From the NCBI RefSeq assembly GCF_000682695.1, contig NZ_AWFG01000011.1, positions 37,518-101,517 on the forward strand: a stretch of DNA of 64,000 nt, given 5' to 3'. The position numbers and the translations under genes were made by a program. The stretch's first letter is position 1, and every line of letters begins with the position of its first letter. Shown here in pieces: positions 48,592-56,800 of the stretch. The notes under the pieces were generated by a model. That model saw only the letters and a list, made by a program, of their open reading frames with translations. It did not search any database and was not told the DNA's origin. The DNA is from Hyphomonas chukchiensis (lineage in GTDB: Bacteria > Pseudomonadota > Alphaproteobacteria > Caulobacterales > Hyphomonadaceae).

Positions 48592-50010
48592 ATGGATAGT
48601 TTCCACTCCACCCTCGCGCCCGCACTCTATCTTGTTGCAGGCGTACTCTTCATTCTGGCCCTGCGCGGCCTGTCCTCCCCGGCAACCAGCCGCAAGGGCA
48701 ACCGCAACGGCATGCTCGGCATGGCCATCGCCGTCGGCACGACCATTGCGCTGCTCTGGAACCAGCTTGATCTCGCCACATGGGGCATCATCCTCGGCGC
48801 TGTCGCCATCGGTGGCACCGTAGGCGCCGTCATCGCCAAGCGCATCGCCATGACCGCGATGCCGCAACTCGTCGCCGCCTTCCACAGCCTCGTCGGCCTC
48901 GCCGCCGTGCTGGTTGCCGGCGCTGCGCTCTACGCCCCGCTCGGCTTCGGCATTGCAGACGCAGAGGGCATCCACGTGGCTTCGCTGATCGAGCTGTCGC
49001 TCGGCTCGGCCATCGGCGCGCTGACCTTCACCGGCTCGCTGATCGCCTTCGCCAAGCTCAACGGCAACATGGGCGGCGCGCCGATCATGCTGCCCGGTCG
49101 CCATGTGCTGAACATCGCGCTGGCTGCAGGCATCGTTATCCTTGTCGGTGTCCTGATGGCCAGCCACGGGCACGCCCACTGGGCCTTCCTTGCCCTCACC
49201 GCGCTCGCGCTGATCCTCGGCATCACGCTCATCATCCCGATCGGCGGCGCCGACATGCCCGTCGTCGTGTCGATGCTGAACTCCTATTCGGGCTGGGCCG
49301 CTGCAGCGCTCGGCTTCACGCTCGGCAACTTCGCCCTGATCATCACCGGCGCGCTGGTCGGCTCATCGGGTGCGATCCTGTCCTATATCATGTGCAAGGG
49401 CATGAACCGCAGCTTCATCTCGGTCATCCTCGGCGGCTTCGGCGGCGACGATGCAGCCGCGGGTGGCGGCGGCGTTCAGGTCGACCGTCCGTTCAAGCGC
49501 GGCTCTGCTGAAGATGCAGCCTTCATCATGAAGAACGCCTCCAAGGTCATCATCGTGCCCGGCTACGGCATGGCCGTGGCGCAGGCCCAGCACGCCCTGA
49601 AAGAAATGTGCGACAAGCTCAAGGAAGAAGGCGTCGAGATCAAATACGCCATCCACCCCGTAGCAGGGCGTATGCCTGGCCACATGAACGTGCTCCTCGC
49701 CGAAGCGCAGGTGCCCTATGACGAAGTCTTCGAACTCGAAGACATCAACTCCGACTTCCGCAATTCCGAAGTCGCCTTCGTCATCGGCGCCAATGACGTG
49801 ACCAACCCGGCCGCCAAGACCGACAAGACATCGCCGATCTACGGCATGCCTGTCCTCGACGTGGAAAACGCCGGCACGGTCCTCTTCATCAAGCGCTCTA
49901 TGGGCTCCGGTTATGCCGGTATCGAAAACGAGCTCTTCTTCCGCGACAACACGATGATGCTGCTCGCTGACGCCAAGAAGATGGTCGAGGATATCGTCAA
50001 GAACCTCTAG
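48592..50010 (+). CDS. pntB: NAD(P) transhydrogenase subunit beta
   Basis: A 472-residue subunit: about nine helices followed by the NADP domain. The domain shows VIIVPGYGMAVAQAQHALKE, HPVAGRMPGHMNVLLAEA and VIGANDVTNPAA, the NADP-binding set. The linker GGFGGDDAAAGGG lies between the halves. GGGGGAG precedes the start. Its stop shares CTAG with the convergent folK stop, so no terminator lies between. Confidence 0.95.
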   Translation: MDSFHSTLAPALYLVAGVLFILALRGLSSPATSRKGNRNGMLGMAIAVGTTIALLWNQLDLATWGIILGAVAIGGTVGAVIAKRIAMTAMPQLVAAFHSLVGLAAVLVAGAALYAPLGFGIADAEGIHVASLIELSLGSAIGALTFTGSLIAFAKLNGNMGGAPIMLPGRHVLNIALAAGIVILVGVLMASHGHAHWAFLALTALALILGITLIIPIGGADMPVVVSMLNSYSGWAAAALGFTLGNFALIITGALVGSSGAILSYIMCKGMNRSFISVILGGFGGDDAAAGGGGVQVDRPFKRGSAEDAAFIMKNASKVIIVPGYGMAVAQAQHALKEMCDKLKEEGVEIKYAIHPVAGRMPGHMNVLLAEAQVPYDEVFELEDINSDFRNSEVAFVIGANDVTNPAAKTDKTSPIYGMPVLDVENAGTVLFIKRSMGSGYAGIENELFFRDNTMMLLADAKKMVEDIVKNL

Positions 50011-50531
50011 GCGGCGAAAGCGGCCCGGATCGCGTCAGTCGCGTCCGCATCCAGCACGCAATCATCCGGACGGCCCGCCGCTTCAAGCGCGCGGGCCGTT
50101 TCCTTTACGGGCACCCCGTTCACCACCAGGCCCGGCGCAATCTCCGCCAGCGGCATCAGCACGAACAGACGCTCATTGATGCGCGCATGCGGCAGGGTCA
50201 GCACGTCGCTCTCCAGCGTCACGCCGTCCATCGTCAGAATATCGATATCGATCTCGCGCGGCCCCCAGCGCTCGCGCTCCACACGCCCCAGATCGCGCTC
50301 GATGCCCTTCACCGCCGCCAGCAGGTCGAGCGGCGCCAGATCGGTCTCTATCAAGGCACAAAGGTTCAGGAAGTCATCCTGATCGGTCTTGCCCCATGGC
50401 CGTGTCCGGTAAACGGACGAGGAACGGACTCGGAAGCACCCGGGAATGGACTCAATAGCCCTCAAAGCGGTCACTAGATGGTCCACACGGTCACCCATGT
50501 TCGACCCAAGGCCCAGCGCCGCCTCAGCCAT
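50007..50531 (-). CDS. folK: 2-amino-4-hydroxy-6-hydroxymethyldihydropteridine pyrophosphokinase
   Basis: A 174-residue HPPK that pyrophosphorylates the pterin for folate synthesis. GLGSNMGDRVDHL, SSVYRTRPWG and the active loop ERWGPREIDIDIL with the two Asp are present, and PHARINERLFVLMPLAEIAP follows. It starts 8 bases inside folB and ends overlapping pntB. The segment 50421-50448, coding SIPGCFRVRS, is a copy of the repeat found in thiL, but protein length is normal. Confidence 0.93.
   Translation of the reverse strand: MAEAALGLGSNMGDRVDHLVTALRAIESIPGCFRVRSSSVYRTRPWGKTDQDDFLNLCALIETDLAPLDLLAAVKGIERDLGRVERERWGPREIDIDILTMDGVTLESDVLTLPHARINERLFVLMPLAEIAPGLVVNGVPVKETARALEAAGRPDDCVLDADATDAIRAAFAA
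50421..50448. repeat. 28-bp dispersed repeat, copy 2 (inside folK)
   Basis: Begins GGAACGGACTCGGAA and ends CCCGGGAATG; 25 of 28 bases equal the thiL copy. A short inverted repeat (GTCCG-GTAAA-CGGAC) adjoins at 50404-50418. Confidence 0.7.
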
Positions 50532-50889
50532 CGCGGCTGCGCGTCACGGACACACCAACATGGTCGACCGCATACTTTATAGGTGCCGATGGCTTGCGCA
50601 CCGTGATCGTAACCGTCTGAACAAGCTCGAATTTTTGCAGGATGGCCTCAGCCAGCTTGTGTGCCAGTGTCTCAATCAGATTGAACACTGTTGCCGCCGA
50701 AACCTCCGTCGCCAGGTCACACAGCTCGCCATAGTGAACCGTATCACTCATCTGGTCCGCCGCATCAGCCGGCCGCGCCACAGCGCAGTCAATATCGACC
50801 ATGAAGCGCTGTCCGAGCGACTTCTCAGCCGCCATCACGCCATGATGGCCATGGATATGCAGGTTCGAAACGAAAATCCGGTCTGTCAT
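50524..50889 (-). CDS. folB: Dihydroneopterin aldolase
   Basis: A 121-residue aldolase that makes the hydroxymethyl pterin. The HGHHGVMAAEKSLGQRFMVD start, VFNLIETLAHKLAEAIL and VRKPSAPI (with the catalytic Lys) match the FolB fold. It starts within the folP stop (ATGA) and overlaps folK by 8 bases, so folP-folB-folK is one coupled operon. Confidence 0.92.
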   Translation of the reverse strand: MTDRIFVSNLHIHGHHGVMAAEKSLGQRFMVDIDCAVARPADAADQMSDTVHYGELCDLATEVSAATVFNLIETLAHKLAEAILQKFELVQTVTITVRKPSAPIKYAVDHVGVSVTRSRDG

Positions 50890-51737
50890 CCTGCCTCGTC
50901 TATCGCCTTCAGCATTTTCAGGGCGTCCGCGTGTTCACGTACATCGTGCACCCGCAGGATCGTGGCGCCTCTCTGGACGCTGGCGAGCCCAGCGGCAAGC
51001 GTGCCGATCAGCCGGTCCTGCACTTCGCGCTCCAGAAGGCGGCCAATGAAGGACTTGCGCGAGACACCGACCAATACCGGCACATCGAAATCCATCAGTA
51101 CATCCAGCCGCGCCAGCACGTCGAAATTCTGCTGCCACGTCTTCCCGAAACCGACACCGGGATCGAGAATCACATGCTCACGCGGAATGCCCGCCGCTGC
51201 CGCCATGGCAAAGGCATTCGCGAAGAAATCGCGCATGTCGTCAGCAATGTTGATGTCGGGCTGTATCTCGCCGCGATTGTAGGTAACGACCACAGCGCTG
51301 TCAGTTTCGGCCACGACTTTAGCCATGCCCGCATCACGCGTCATGCCCCAGACATCATTGATGATGACAGCGCCTGCTTCCGCCGCAGCATGGGCCACCT
51401 CGGCCTTGTATGTGTCGATGGAGACAATTCGGGAATAGCTGGCGCAAAGACCCGGGATCACGGCCAGCACACGCGCGGTCTCGTCTTCCGCGCTGACAGG
51501 CGCAGCGCCCGGCCGCGTTGATTCCCCGCCAACGTCGATAATGTCGGCTCCGGCGTCATCAAGCGCCTCGGCCTGTTCAAGCGCCGCGCGCGGATCGACG
51601 AACATGCCTCCGTCCGAAAAGGAATCGGGCGTGACGTTCAGAATACCCATCAGCAGGACCTGATCCTTTGCGCGGGCCAGTATCTCGTCGCGCAATGCGG
51701 CGCGCTTCCTGCGATTTCCGTTCATGGCCATGTCCAA
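50886..51737 (-). CDS. folP: Dihydropteroate synthase
   Basis: A 283-residue enzyme that joins hydroxymethyl-dihydropterin diphosphate with p-aminobenzoate; the target of sulfonamides. Signature blocks: MGILNVTPDSFSDGG, DIIDVGGESTRPGA, NDVWGMTRD and VSRKSFIG. GAGG lies 10 bases before the start at 51737; an ATG 9 bases later is possible. It heads the folate operon. Confidence 0.94.
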   Translation of the reverse strand: MDMAMNGNRRKRAALRDEILARAKDQVLLMGILNVTPDSFSDGGMFVDPRAALEQAEALDDAGADIIDVGGESTRPGAAPVSAEDETARVLAVIPGLCASYSRIVSIDTYKAEVAHAAAEAGAVIINDVWGMTRDAGMAKVVAETDSAVVVTYNRGEIQPDINIADDMRDFFANAFAMAAAAGIPREHVILDPGVGFGKTWQQNFDVLARLDVLMDFDVPVLVGVSRKSFIGRLLEREVQDRLIGTLAAGLASVQRGATILRVHDVREHADALKMLKAIDEAG

Positions 51738-51789
51738 GCAACCTCGCGGCCGCTTATAGGCTTAGACTGCCTCCAAGCAAGCGCAGTCG

Positions 51790-52176
51790 CTAGCGCTTGG
51801 TCTCTACGCCGGGATCGTTCTTCGAATAAGCATCTTCCAGTATTTCATTGTCAGGCGCTGCCTTGAGGGCCCCGGGCGTGGCCTTTCGGCTGCCCTTGTC
51901 CGCGTTCAGCGTATCAGGCGTGTTCGGCATGCGCTGATCGCGGGGGCTCACCACGGGATTGCGCTGGGCATCTATATGCTGGCTGTCATCGCCTTCGGGC
52001 CGGGGCTGGCCGTCATCGCGAAGCACACCATGGTCACCGCCCATGTCAGTGGCCTCACCGCGGCGGAATCCTGATTCGGCAGTCTCGTCCTTGCGGCCCG
52101 GCGTTTCGCCATAGCCCCGCTGCTCGCTGAGGTCCTGTTCGCGTTGCGGGTCTTTGTCGGCTGTTTCCTTGGTCAT
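51790..52176 (-). CDS. Hypothetical hydrophilic, probably disordered protein
   Basis: A 128-residue protein with no hydrophobic segment, rich in Asp, Glu, Arg, Gly and Pro (KDPQREQDLSEQRGYGETPG, VVSPRDQRMPNTPD). It is likely disordered and resembles small stress-associated hydrophilic proteins in composition only. AAGGAG lies upstream of the ATG at 52176, which is clearly better than the frame to 52377. No family is recognised. The 229 bases to tRNA-Lys hold nothing else I can support. Confidence 0.6.
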   Translation of the reverse strand: MTKETADKDPQREQDLSEQRGYGETPGRKDETAESGFRRGEATDMGGDHGVLRDDGQPRPEGDDSQHIDAQRNPVVSPRDQRMPNTPDTLNADKGSRKATPGALKAAPDNEILEDAYSKNDPGVETKR

Positions 52177-52405
52177 CTGGATCTCCTTCATGTCTGGAGA
52201 ACCAATGACTGAGAGGGCCGCACGTTCCGCTTCGAGGGCATGCCTGCCCGCTCTATGGGGGTTTTGGGACGATGCAGGGCTTCGATAAGGTTTCCCGCCG
52301 GGTCTCTGACGGGTTCTGGTGTGGGAATTCCTGGCGTATATAAGCGACGTTTTCCGACGCCGCGTCCCGCCTTTCAAGGGCGCGTTTTGTTTGAAAGAGG
52401 GGGGA

Positions 52406-52481
52406 TGGTGTGCCCAGCAGGGTTCGAACCTGCGACCTACTGATTAAAAGTCAGTTGCTCTACCAGCTGAGCTATGGGCAC
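52406..52481 (-). tRNA. tRNA-Lys (TTT anticodon)
   Basis: A 76-base cloverleaf on the minus strand. GTGCCCA pairs with TGGGCAC, followed by A and an encoded CCA. The anticodon stem ACTGA/TCAGT encloses a loop with TTT, and GTTCGAACC forms the T arm. All parts are intact. Confidence 0.96.
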
Positions 52482-52578
52482 GCCGAAGGCGCCATTTAGG
52501 CAACGGCGCCTTCCGGGTCAACCGCTACCTGCACAGGATGGCTTGATGTCGCCATATTTTTCACTTCACCCTCGCCTC

Positions 52579-53322
52579 ATGAACGCAAAAATCGCCTATC
52601 TGGCCCTGTCATTGGGTCTCGCCGCCTGCGCCAGCAGTCCGCAGTCCAGCCAACCCGTCGAGAACGCGGCGAACCCGTCCCTGCGCGAGGATGTCAGCAT
52701 GGCGGCCAACAGCGCCATCGCGCAGACGCGCAAGGGCCTGCCGGACGCTGCCCTCTCGCCGCTTGAAGATCTGAACCTGCGCCGGGACGAGATTCCTGAG
52801 GTTCTGGAGGGCGTCGAGAGCCCTTACGAGCTGCCGCCAACCATGACCTGCGAGGATGTCGAAGCGCGCCTTGCCAGCCTCGACAGGGTTCTCGGTCCCG
52901 ACTGGGACACACCTAATCCCGATGACCGGCTGAAGACGGAAATCCTGGCTGATTCGGCAGCGGAAGCGACGCTGAATGCGCTGGCCTCAGAGGCGCGCGG
53001 CTTCATCCCTTTCCGCGGCCTTATCCGCAAGGCCACCGGCGCCGACCGCCACGAAAAGAAATACAACCGTGCCTTCAAGATCGGCGCCCAGCAGCGCACC
53101 TATCTCAAAGGCTATGGCCTCGCGAAGGGTTGCCCGCCCCCGGCCCGGCCGGATTTCATGGTTCAGCCGGCGCCAGACAATACAATCCAGTTCCGGGGCG
53201 ACACGCCGCAGCCCCTGCCCGCGCCTAAGCCTCAGGTTCAGCCTTCGGAGACGACTTTGTCGCGGCCCACCGCACCGCCAATTCAGAGCGAAGGGCTTCA
53301 AACCGTCCCTCCAGAATACTGA
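52579..53322 (+). CDS. Hypothetical lipoprotein with Pro-rich tail, overlapping tgt
   Basis: A 247-residue lipoprotein with lipobox LAAC (signal [11 protein letters not shown]). The centre contains [20 protein letters not shown], a helical region with [19 protein letters not shown] and a single Cys near KGCPPPARP. The last 35 residues are Pro-rich ([15 protein letters not shown]) and are encoded by DNA that also codes, on the other strand, for the end of Tgt (98-base overlap). An ATG at 52546 with ACAGGA upstream is a possible alternative start, but 52579 gives a normal signal peptide. The family is not recognised. Confidence 0.68.
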   Translation: MNAKIAYLALSLGLAACASSPQSSQPVENAANPSLREDVSMAANSAIAQTRKGLPDAALSPLEDLNLRRDEIPEVLEGVESPYELPPTMTCEDVEARLASLDRVLGPDWDTPNPDDRLKTEILADSAAEATLNALASEARGFIPFRGLIRKATGADRHEKKYNRAFKIGAQQRTYLKGYGLAKGCPPPARPDFMVQPAPDNTIQFRGDTPQPLPAPKPQVQPSETTLSRPTAPPIQSEGLQTVPPEY

Positions 53323-54370
53323 GGCGGATCTCCGCCATCAGCGACTGGAAGAAGGCCGTATTGTGCCAGCTGAGCAGCATGGGGCCCAGATACTCGCCGG
53401 CCTTGAACAGGTGGTGATAATAGGCCCGCGAATAGTCACTGCTGGCCGGGCAATCGACCCCCTCGTCCAGCGGTGACAGATCTTCGGCGAACTGCGCGTT
53501 CTTTACGTTAACGGGGCCAGCCCACGTCCAGGCCTGCCCATGACGGCCTGAGCGCGTTGGCAGCACGCAGTCGAACATGTCGATGCCACGCGCCACGCTC
53601 TCGACAAGGTCTATCGGCTTGCCGACACCCATCACATAGCGTGGCAGATGGTTCGGCAGGTGAGGCACGGTCATGTCGATGGTCGCACACATCTGCTCAT
53701 GGCCTTCGCCAACGGCGAGCCCGCCCAGCGCGATACCGCCAAAGCCCTGCGCCACGACACCCTTGGCCGACTGCTCGCGCAGGTCAGCGAAGTTGGAGCC
53801 CTGGATGATGCCGAACAGCGTCTGACTGTCGCGGTCACCGAAAGCGTCCAGCGAGCGCTGGCCCCAGTCGAGCGACAGCGTGAGGCTCCGTTCGGCTTCC
53901 TTGTGGGTGCACGGGAAGTTGGTGCACTCGTCGAGCTGCATGGAAATGTCGGCGCCCAGAAGGTCGGCTTGGATCTCGATACTGCGCGCGGGCGTCAGGC
54001 GATGCGTGGAGCCGTCGATATGGCTCTGGAAGGTCACGCCATTAGCGTCCATCTTGCGCAGCTGGGCGAGGCTCCAGACCTGGAACCCGCCACTATCTGT
54101 CAGCATCGGGCCATCCCAATGGGCAAAGCTGTGCAGGCCGCCGAGCCGCTTCACGCGCTCCGCGCCGGGCCGCAGCATCAGGTGATAGGTGTTTCCGAGG
54201 ATGATATCGGCGCCTGCCGACTTCACCTGGTCCATATAGAGCGCCTTGACGGTGCCCGCCGTGCCCACGGGCATGAAGGCTGGCGTGCGGATCTCGCCGC
54301 GCGGCGTGGTCAGCGTACCGGTGCGGGCGGCGCCCTCGGTGGCTTTGATCTGGAAGGGGAATGTGGCCAT
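53225..54370 (-). CDS. tgt: Queuine tRNA-ribosyltransferase (Tgt), zinc site degenerate
   Basis: A 381-residue bacterial TGT that exchanges guanine 34 for preQ1 in certain tRNAs. The catalytic blocks are intact: [30 protein letters not shown] and [16 protein letters not shown]. The zinc motif, normally C-x-C-x2-C followed about 25 residues later by His, reads V-D-C-P-A-S here: the first and third Cys are Val and Ser, while the middle Cys and the His (WHNTAFF) remain. The DNA was re-read over 53440-53475 and is clear. The enzyme may be folded without zinc or be impaired. It diverges from an SDR gene and overlaps the lipoprotein gene at its 3' end. Confidence 0.9.
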   Translation of the reverse strand: MATFPFQIKATEGAARTGTLTTPRGEIRTPAFMPVGTAGTVKALYMDQVKSAGADIILGNTYHLMLRPGAERVKRLGGLHSFAHWDGPMLTDSGGFQVWSLAQLRKMDANGVTFQSHIDGSTHRLTPARSIEIQADLLGADISMQLDECTNFPCTHKEAERSLTLSLDWGQRSLDAFGDRDSQTLFGIIQGSNFADLREQSAKGVVAQGFGGIALGGLAVGEGHEQMCATIDMTVPHLPNHLPRYVMGVGKPIDLVESVARGIDMFDCVLPTRSGRHGQAWTWAGPVNVKNAQFAEDLSPLDEGVDCPASSDYSRAYYHHLFKAGEYLGPMLLSWHNTAFFQSLMAEIRLSILEGRFEALRSELAVRWAATKSSPKAEPEA

Positions 54371-54477
54371 GGGCGAGGCCTATAAGGGTTGCGGCCTTTC
54401 CTGCCTAGGGTTCCGATGCGTCACGACTTGTCGCCGCGACATGCGGGGCGCATGCTTAAAGAAAACGAGGGATGGAA

Positions 54478-55332
54478 ATGAAAGATCTGGCTGGCAAGAC
54501 GGCATTCGTAACAGGCGCAGCATCAGGCATTGGGCTCGGCATCGCGACAGCCCTGGCGCAAGCGGGCGTCAAAGTGATGATGTGCGACATAGAGAAGGAT
54601 GCGCTCGACATAGCGATCAGCAACCTGAAGCAGACCAATGCGGACGTCGCCGGCGTGATCGCGGACGTCTCCCTGAAGGACCAGCTGCAGGCCGCTGCCG
54701 ACGAAACGATCAAGCGCTTCGGTAAGGTTCATATCCTCGTCAACAATGCCGGCGTCGGCGGCGCAGGCGGCTATGGTCAGTGGAACGACGCCGCGTGGGA
54801 CTGGACCATTGGCGTGAACCTGATGTCCGTAATCTGGGGCATCGAGATATTTGGACCGCTGATCGAATCGCATGGTGAAGGTGGCCAGATTGTTTCGACA
54901 GCCTCCATGGCGGGCCTCGTGGCTGCTGTCGCGCCAGCCTATAATGTGACCAAATATGGCGTCGTCGCCCTCTCGGAGGGCCTGCGCCCGGAACTCGCAC
55001 TGCGCGGTATCGGCGTTTCCGTGCTCTGCCCAGGCTTCATCCGCACGAAAATCATGGAATCAGGCCGCAACCTGCCCGGCCGGTATTCGGACAAGATCGA
55101 CATGGAAGCGGCAGCCGTCCAGGCCAACAAGTCCGAATTCGCCCAGATGGCGGCCGACCTCATCAACAAGGGGATCGATCCGCTTTATGTCGGCGAACTG
55201 GTGCGGGAAGGCATTGAGGAAGATTGGCCGTACATCTTCACCGACACCATGTTCGAGTCCGGTGTGGATGAGCGGTTTGCTTCGATCAAGGCAGGCTTTG
55301 ACAAGATCCGGGACCGGACACCGCGTCACTAG
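54478..55332 (+). CDS. Short-chain dehydrogenase/reductase
   Basis: A 284-residue SDR. VTGAASGIGLGIATAL, VNNAGVGGAGGYG, STASMAGLVA and YNVTKYGVVAL give the cofactor and Ser-Tyr-Lys motifs. Asp after the second strand (MCDIEKD) favours NAD. The ATG at 54478 is chosen over 54472 because GAGGG is then at the right distance. Substrate unknown. Its stop overlaps the mipZ stop by 4 bases (CTAG). Confidence 0.87.
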   Translation: MKDLAGKTAFVTGAASGIGLGIATALAQAGVKVMMCDIEKDALDIAISNLKQTNADVAGVIADVSLKDQLQAAADETIKRFGKVHILVNNAGVGGAGGYGQWNDAAWDWTIGVNLMSVIWGIEIFGPLIESHGEGGQIVSTASMAGLVAAVAPAYNVTKYGVVALSEGLRPELALRGIGVSVLCPGFIRTKIMESGRNLPGRYSDKIDMEAAAVQANKSEFAQMAADLINKGIDPLYVGELVREGIEEDWPYIFTDTMFESGVDERFASIKAGFDKIRDRTPRH

Positions 55333-56216
55333 AACTCGATTTCGGCGCCCACGAGTTCCGGCAGCTGCAGAACGATCAGGAGGTCGCGCATTTCCTGGCG
55401 CGCGGCCACATGGCTCATCGTGAAGGACACGTTCGAGCCCTTCTCGGTGAGGTCCAGCAGGGTCAGACCCGCCGGGAAGAGTTCGCGATAGATCACGCGC
55501 TCGGACAGGCCTGGCGCAAGACGGAAGCCGATGCGCTTGGAGAGATTCTCAAGCGCTTCGCCGACGCGTTCCTTGTTCTTGGCCGCCAGCGGTGACATGC
55601 GGTTACGCATCACGATCCAGTCGATCGGACGGCGGCTGGCCTGCGCCTTCTTCTTGCGGCACGACCAGACCATCTCGGAATAGAAGCTCGGCCGGATGAC
55701 TTCCAGCGTCTGCGGGTTCACGTCGCCCAGCAGGTCAAAGTCGACAAAGCTGTCATTCAGCGGCGTGATCAGGCTGTCGGCGCTGACATGGGCAAGACGC
55801 GACAGGAACGTGTCGCCGCCGGGTGCATCGACCAGCACGAAGTCACAGGCTTTCTTGAGGCGCGCGAGGCTGGAGAGGAAACGCTCGGTCTCTTCGGCTT
55901 CGGCCTTGTCGAGATCACGCTCGGTGCTGGCATCGACGCGGATGATTTCCGGCATCGGCAGCTTTGCGCCGGTGGACTGCATCCAGCGCAGGCGGTTTTC
56001 CAGGTAGCGGGTCAGGGTGCGCTGGCGCACGTCGAGGTCAACGATGCCGACCTTCTTGCCCATGCGCATCAGCGCGACGGACAGGTGCATGGAGACGGTC
56101 GACTTGCCCGCACCGCCCTTTTCATTGCCGACGACAATCACACGCGCGTCGCGTTGCTGCACTGACATGTCCGGGACACCCACCTTACTTACTGGGGCGA
56201 ATCCATCAGCGGGCAT
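55329..56216 (-). CDS. mipZ: Division plane positioning ATPase MipZ
   Basis: A ParA/MinD-type ATPase of about 295 residues. VIVVGNEKGGAGKSTVSMHL is the deviant Walker A motif of MipZ, followed by GIVDLDVRQRTLTRYLENR and VLVDAPGGDTFLSRLAHVSA, then FVDFDLLGDVNPQTLEVI. In Caulobacter MipZ forms bipolar gradients from ParB and inhibits FtsZ, placing division at mid-cell. The start is uncertain: ATG 56216 has GGAG at a good distance, but ATG 56168 gives the usual family N-terminus. A gene with a repeated motif lies just upstream. Confidence 0.9.
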   Translation of the reverse strand: MPADGFAPVSKVGVPDMSVQQRDARVIVVGNEKGGAGKSTVSMHLSVALMRMGKKVGIVDLDVRQRTLTRYLENRLRWMQSTGAKLPMPEIIRVDASTERDLDKAEAEETERFLSSLARLKKACDFVLVDAPGGDTFLSRLAHVSADSLITPLNDSFVDFDLLGDVNPQTLEVIRPSFYSEMVWSCRKKKAQASRRPIDWIVMRNRMSPLAAKNKERVGEALENLSKRIGFRLAPGLSERVIYRELFPAGLTLLDLTEKGSNVSFTMSHVAARQEMRDLLIVLQLPELVGAEIEF

Positions 56217-56268
56217 GTTGAGCGACTCCACACGTTCTCAGCGGTTAAAACAAACAAGGTCGAAGCCC

Positions 56269-56733
56269 TCAGGCGACGCGCGACACGCCTTCACTACCGC
56301 GACGTGTCGCAGCTGGCATATACATCGGTGCGTCCTCAAAGAGGTAGGCATCTTCGGCCGGCGCGGGACCATAGCTTGCAGCCATTGGTTCGCCGTCGAA
56401 GAGGAATGCGTCACCGACGAGCGCGCCGAACGGAGCCTCTTCCGGAATGGCATCAAATACTGGCGCATGCGCCGAAATCTGTGTGAGCAGTGACCGCAGG
56501 CCGCTGAGGGCGCCGGACACGCGCGACATCTCGCGCGAGAAGACATGCGCGTCTGCCGAAACCGGCGTTGCGCGACCTTCAAACATCCAGTCGTCGGACA
56601 TGTCTTCAGGTGCGAATGACCTGACTCTCGGCTCTGGCGCCGTGGCTTCAAGTGTTTTGAACCTGCCAGCAGCGACCCGAAGGGCTGCAGAAAGCGCGAA
56701 AGACTTAATCGGAGCGAGGATGCGGTGTGTCAT
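56269..56733 (-). CDS. Hypothetical protein upstream of mipZ with repeated motif
   Basis: A 154-residue soluble protein of unknown family. Three similar acidic-aromatic elements occur: DDWMFEG (near residue 47), GDAFLFDGEPM (near 108) and EDAYLFEDAPM (near 127). Between the first and second is a helix-forming segment (REMSRVSGALSGLRSLLTQI). The plan suggests a flexible protein with repeated short binding motifs. GAGGG lies upstream. It is probably cotranscribed with mipZ (gap about 50 bases), with a CtrA-like box 25 bases before its start. Confidence 0.65.
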   Translation of the reverse strand: MTHRILAPIKSFALSAALRVAAGRFKTLEATAPEPRVRSFAPEDMSDDWMFEGRATPVSADAHVFSREMSRVSGALSGLRSLLTQISAHAPVFDAIPEEAPFGALVGDAFLFDGEPMAASYGPAPAEDAYLFEDAPMYMPAATRRGSEGVSRVA

Positions 56734-56757
56734 GGCTTTAAATTTCCCTCGATTGGG

Positions 56758-56773
56758 TTAACAACTCGTTTAC
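56758..56773. promoter_or_regulatory. CtrA-like binding site
   Basis: TTAAC-AACTCG-TTTAC, matching the CtrA consensus TTAAC-N6-TTAAC in 9 of 10 fixed bases. It lies in the 67-base gap between the mipZ-upstream gene and panC. It could regulate either; CtrA control of a division gene pair is the natural reading. Confidence 0.55.
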
Positions 56774-56800
56774 TTCATAGCCAGTCGGGGCCTTTTCAAA

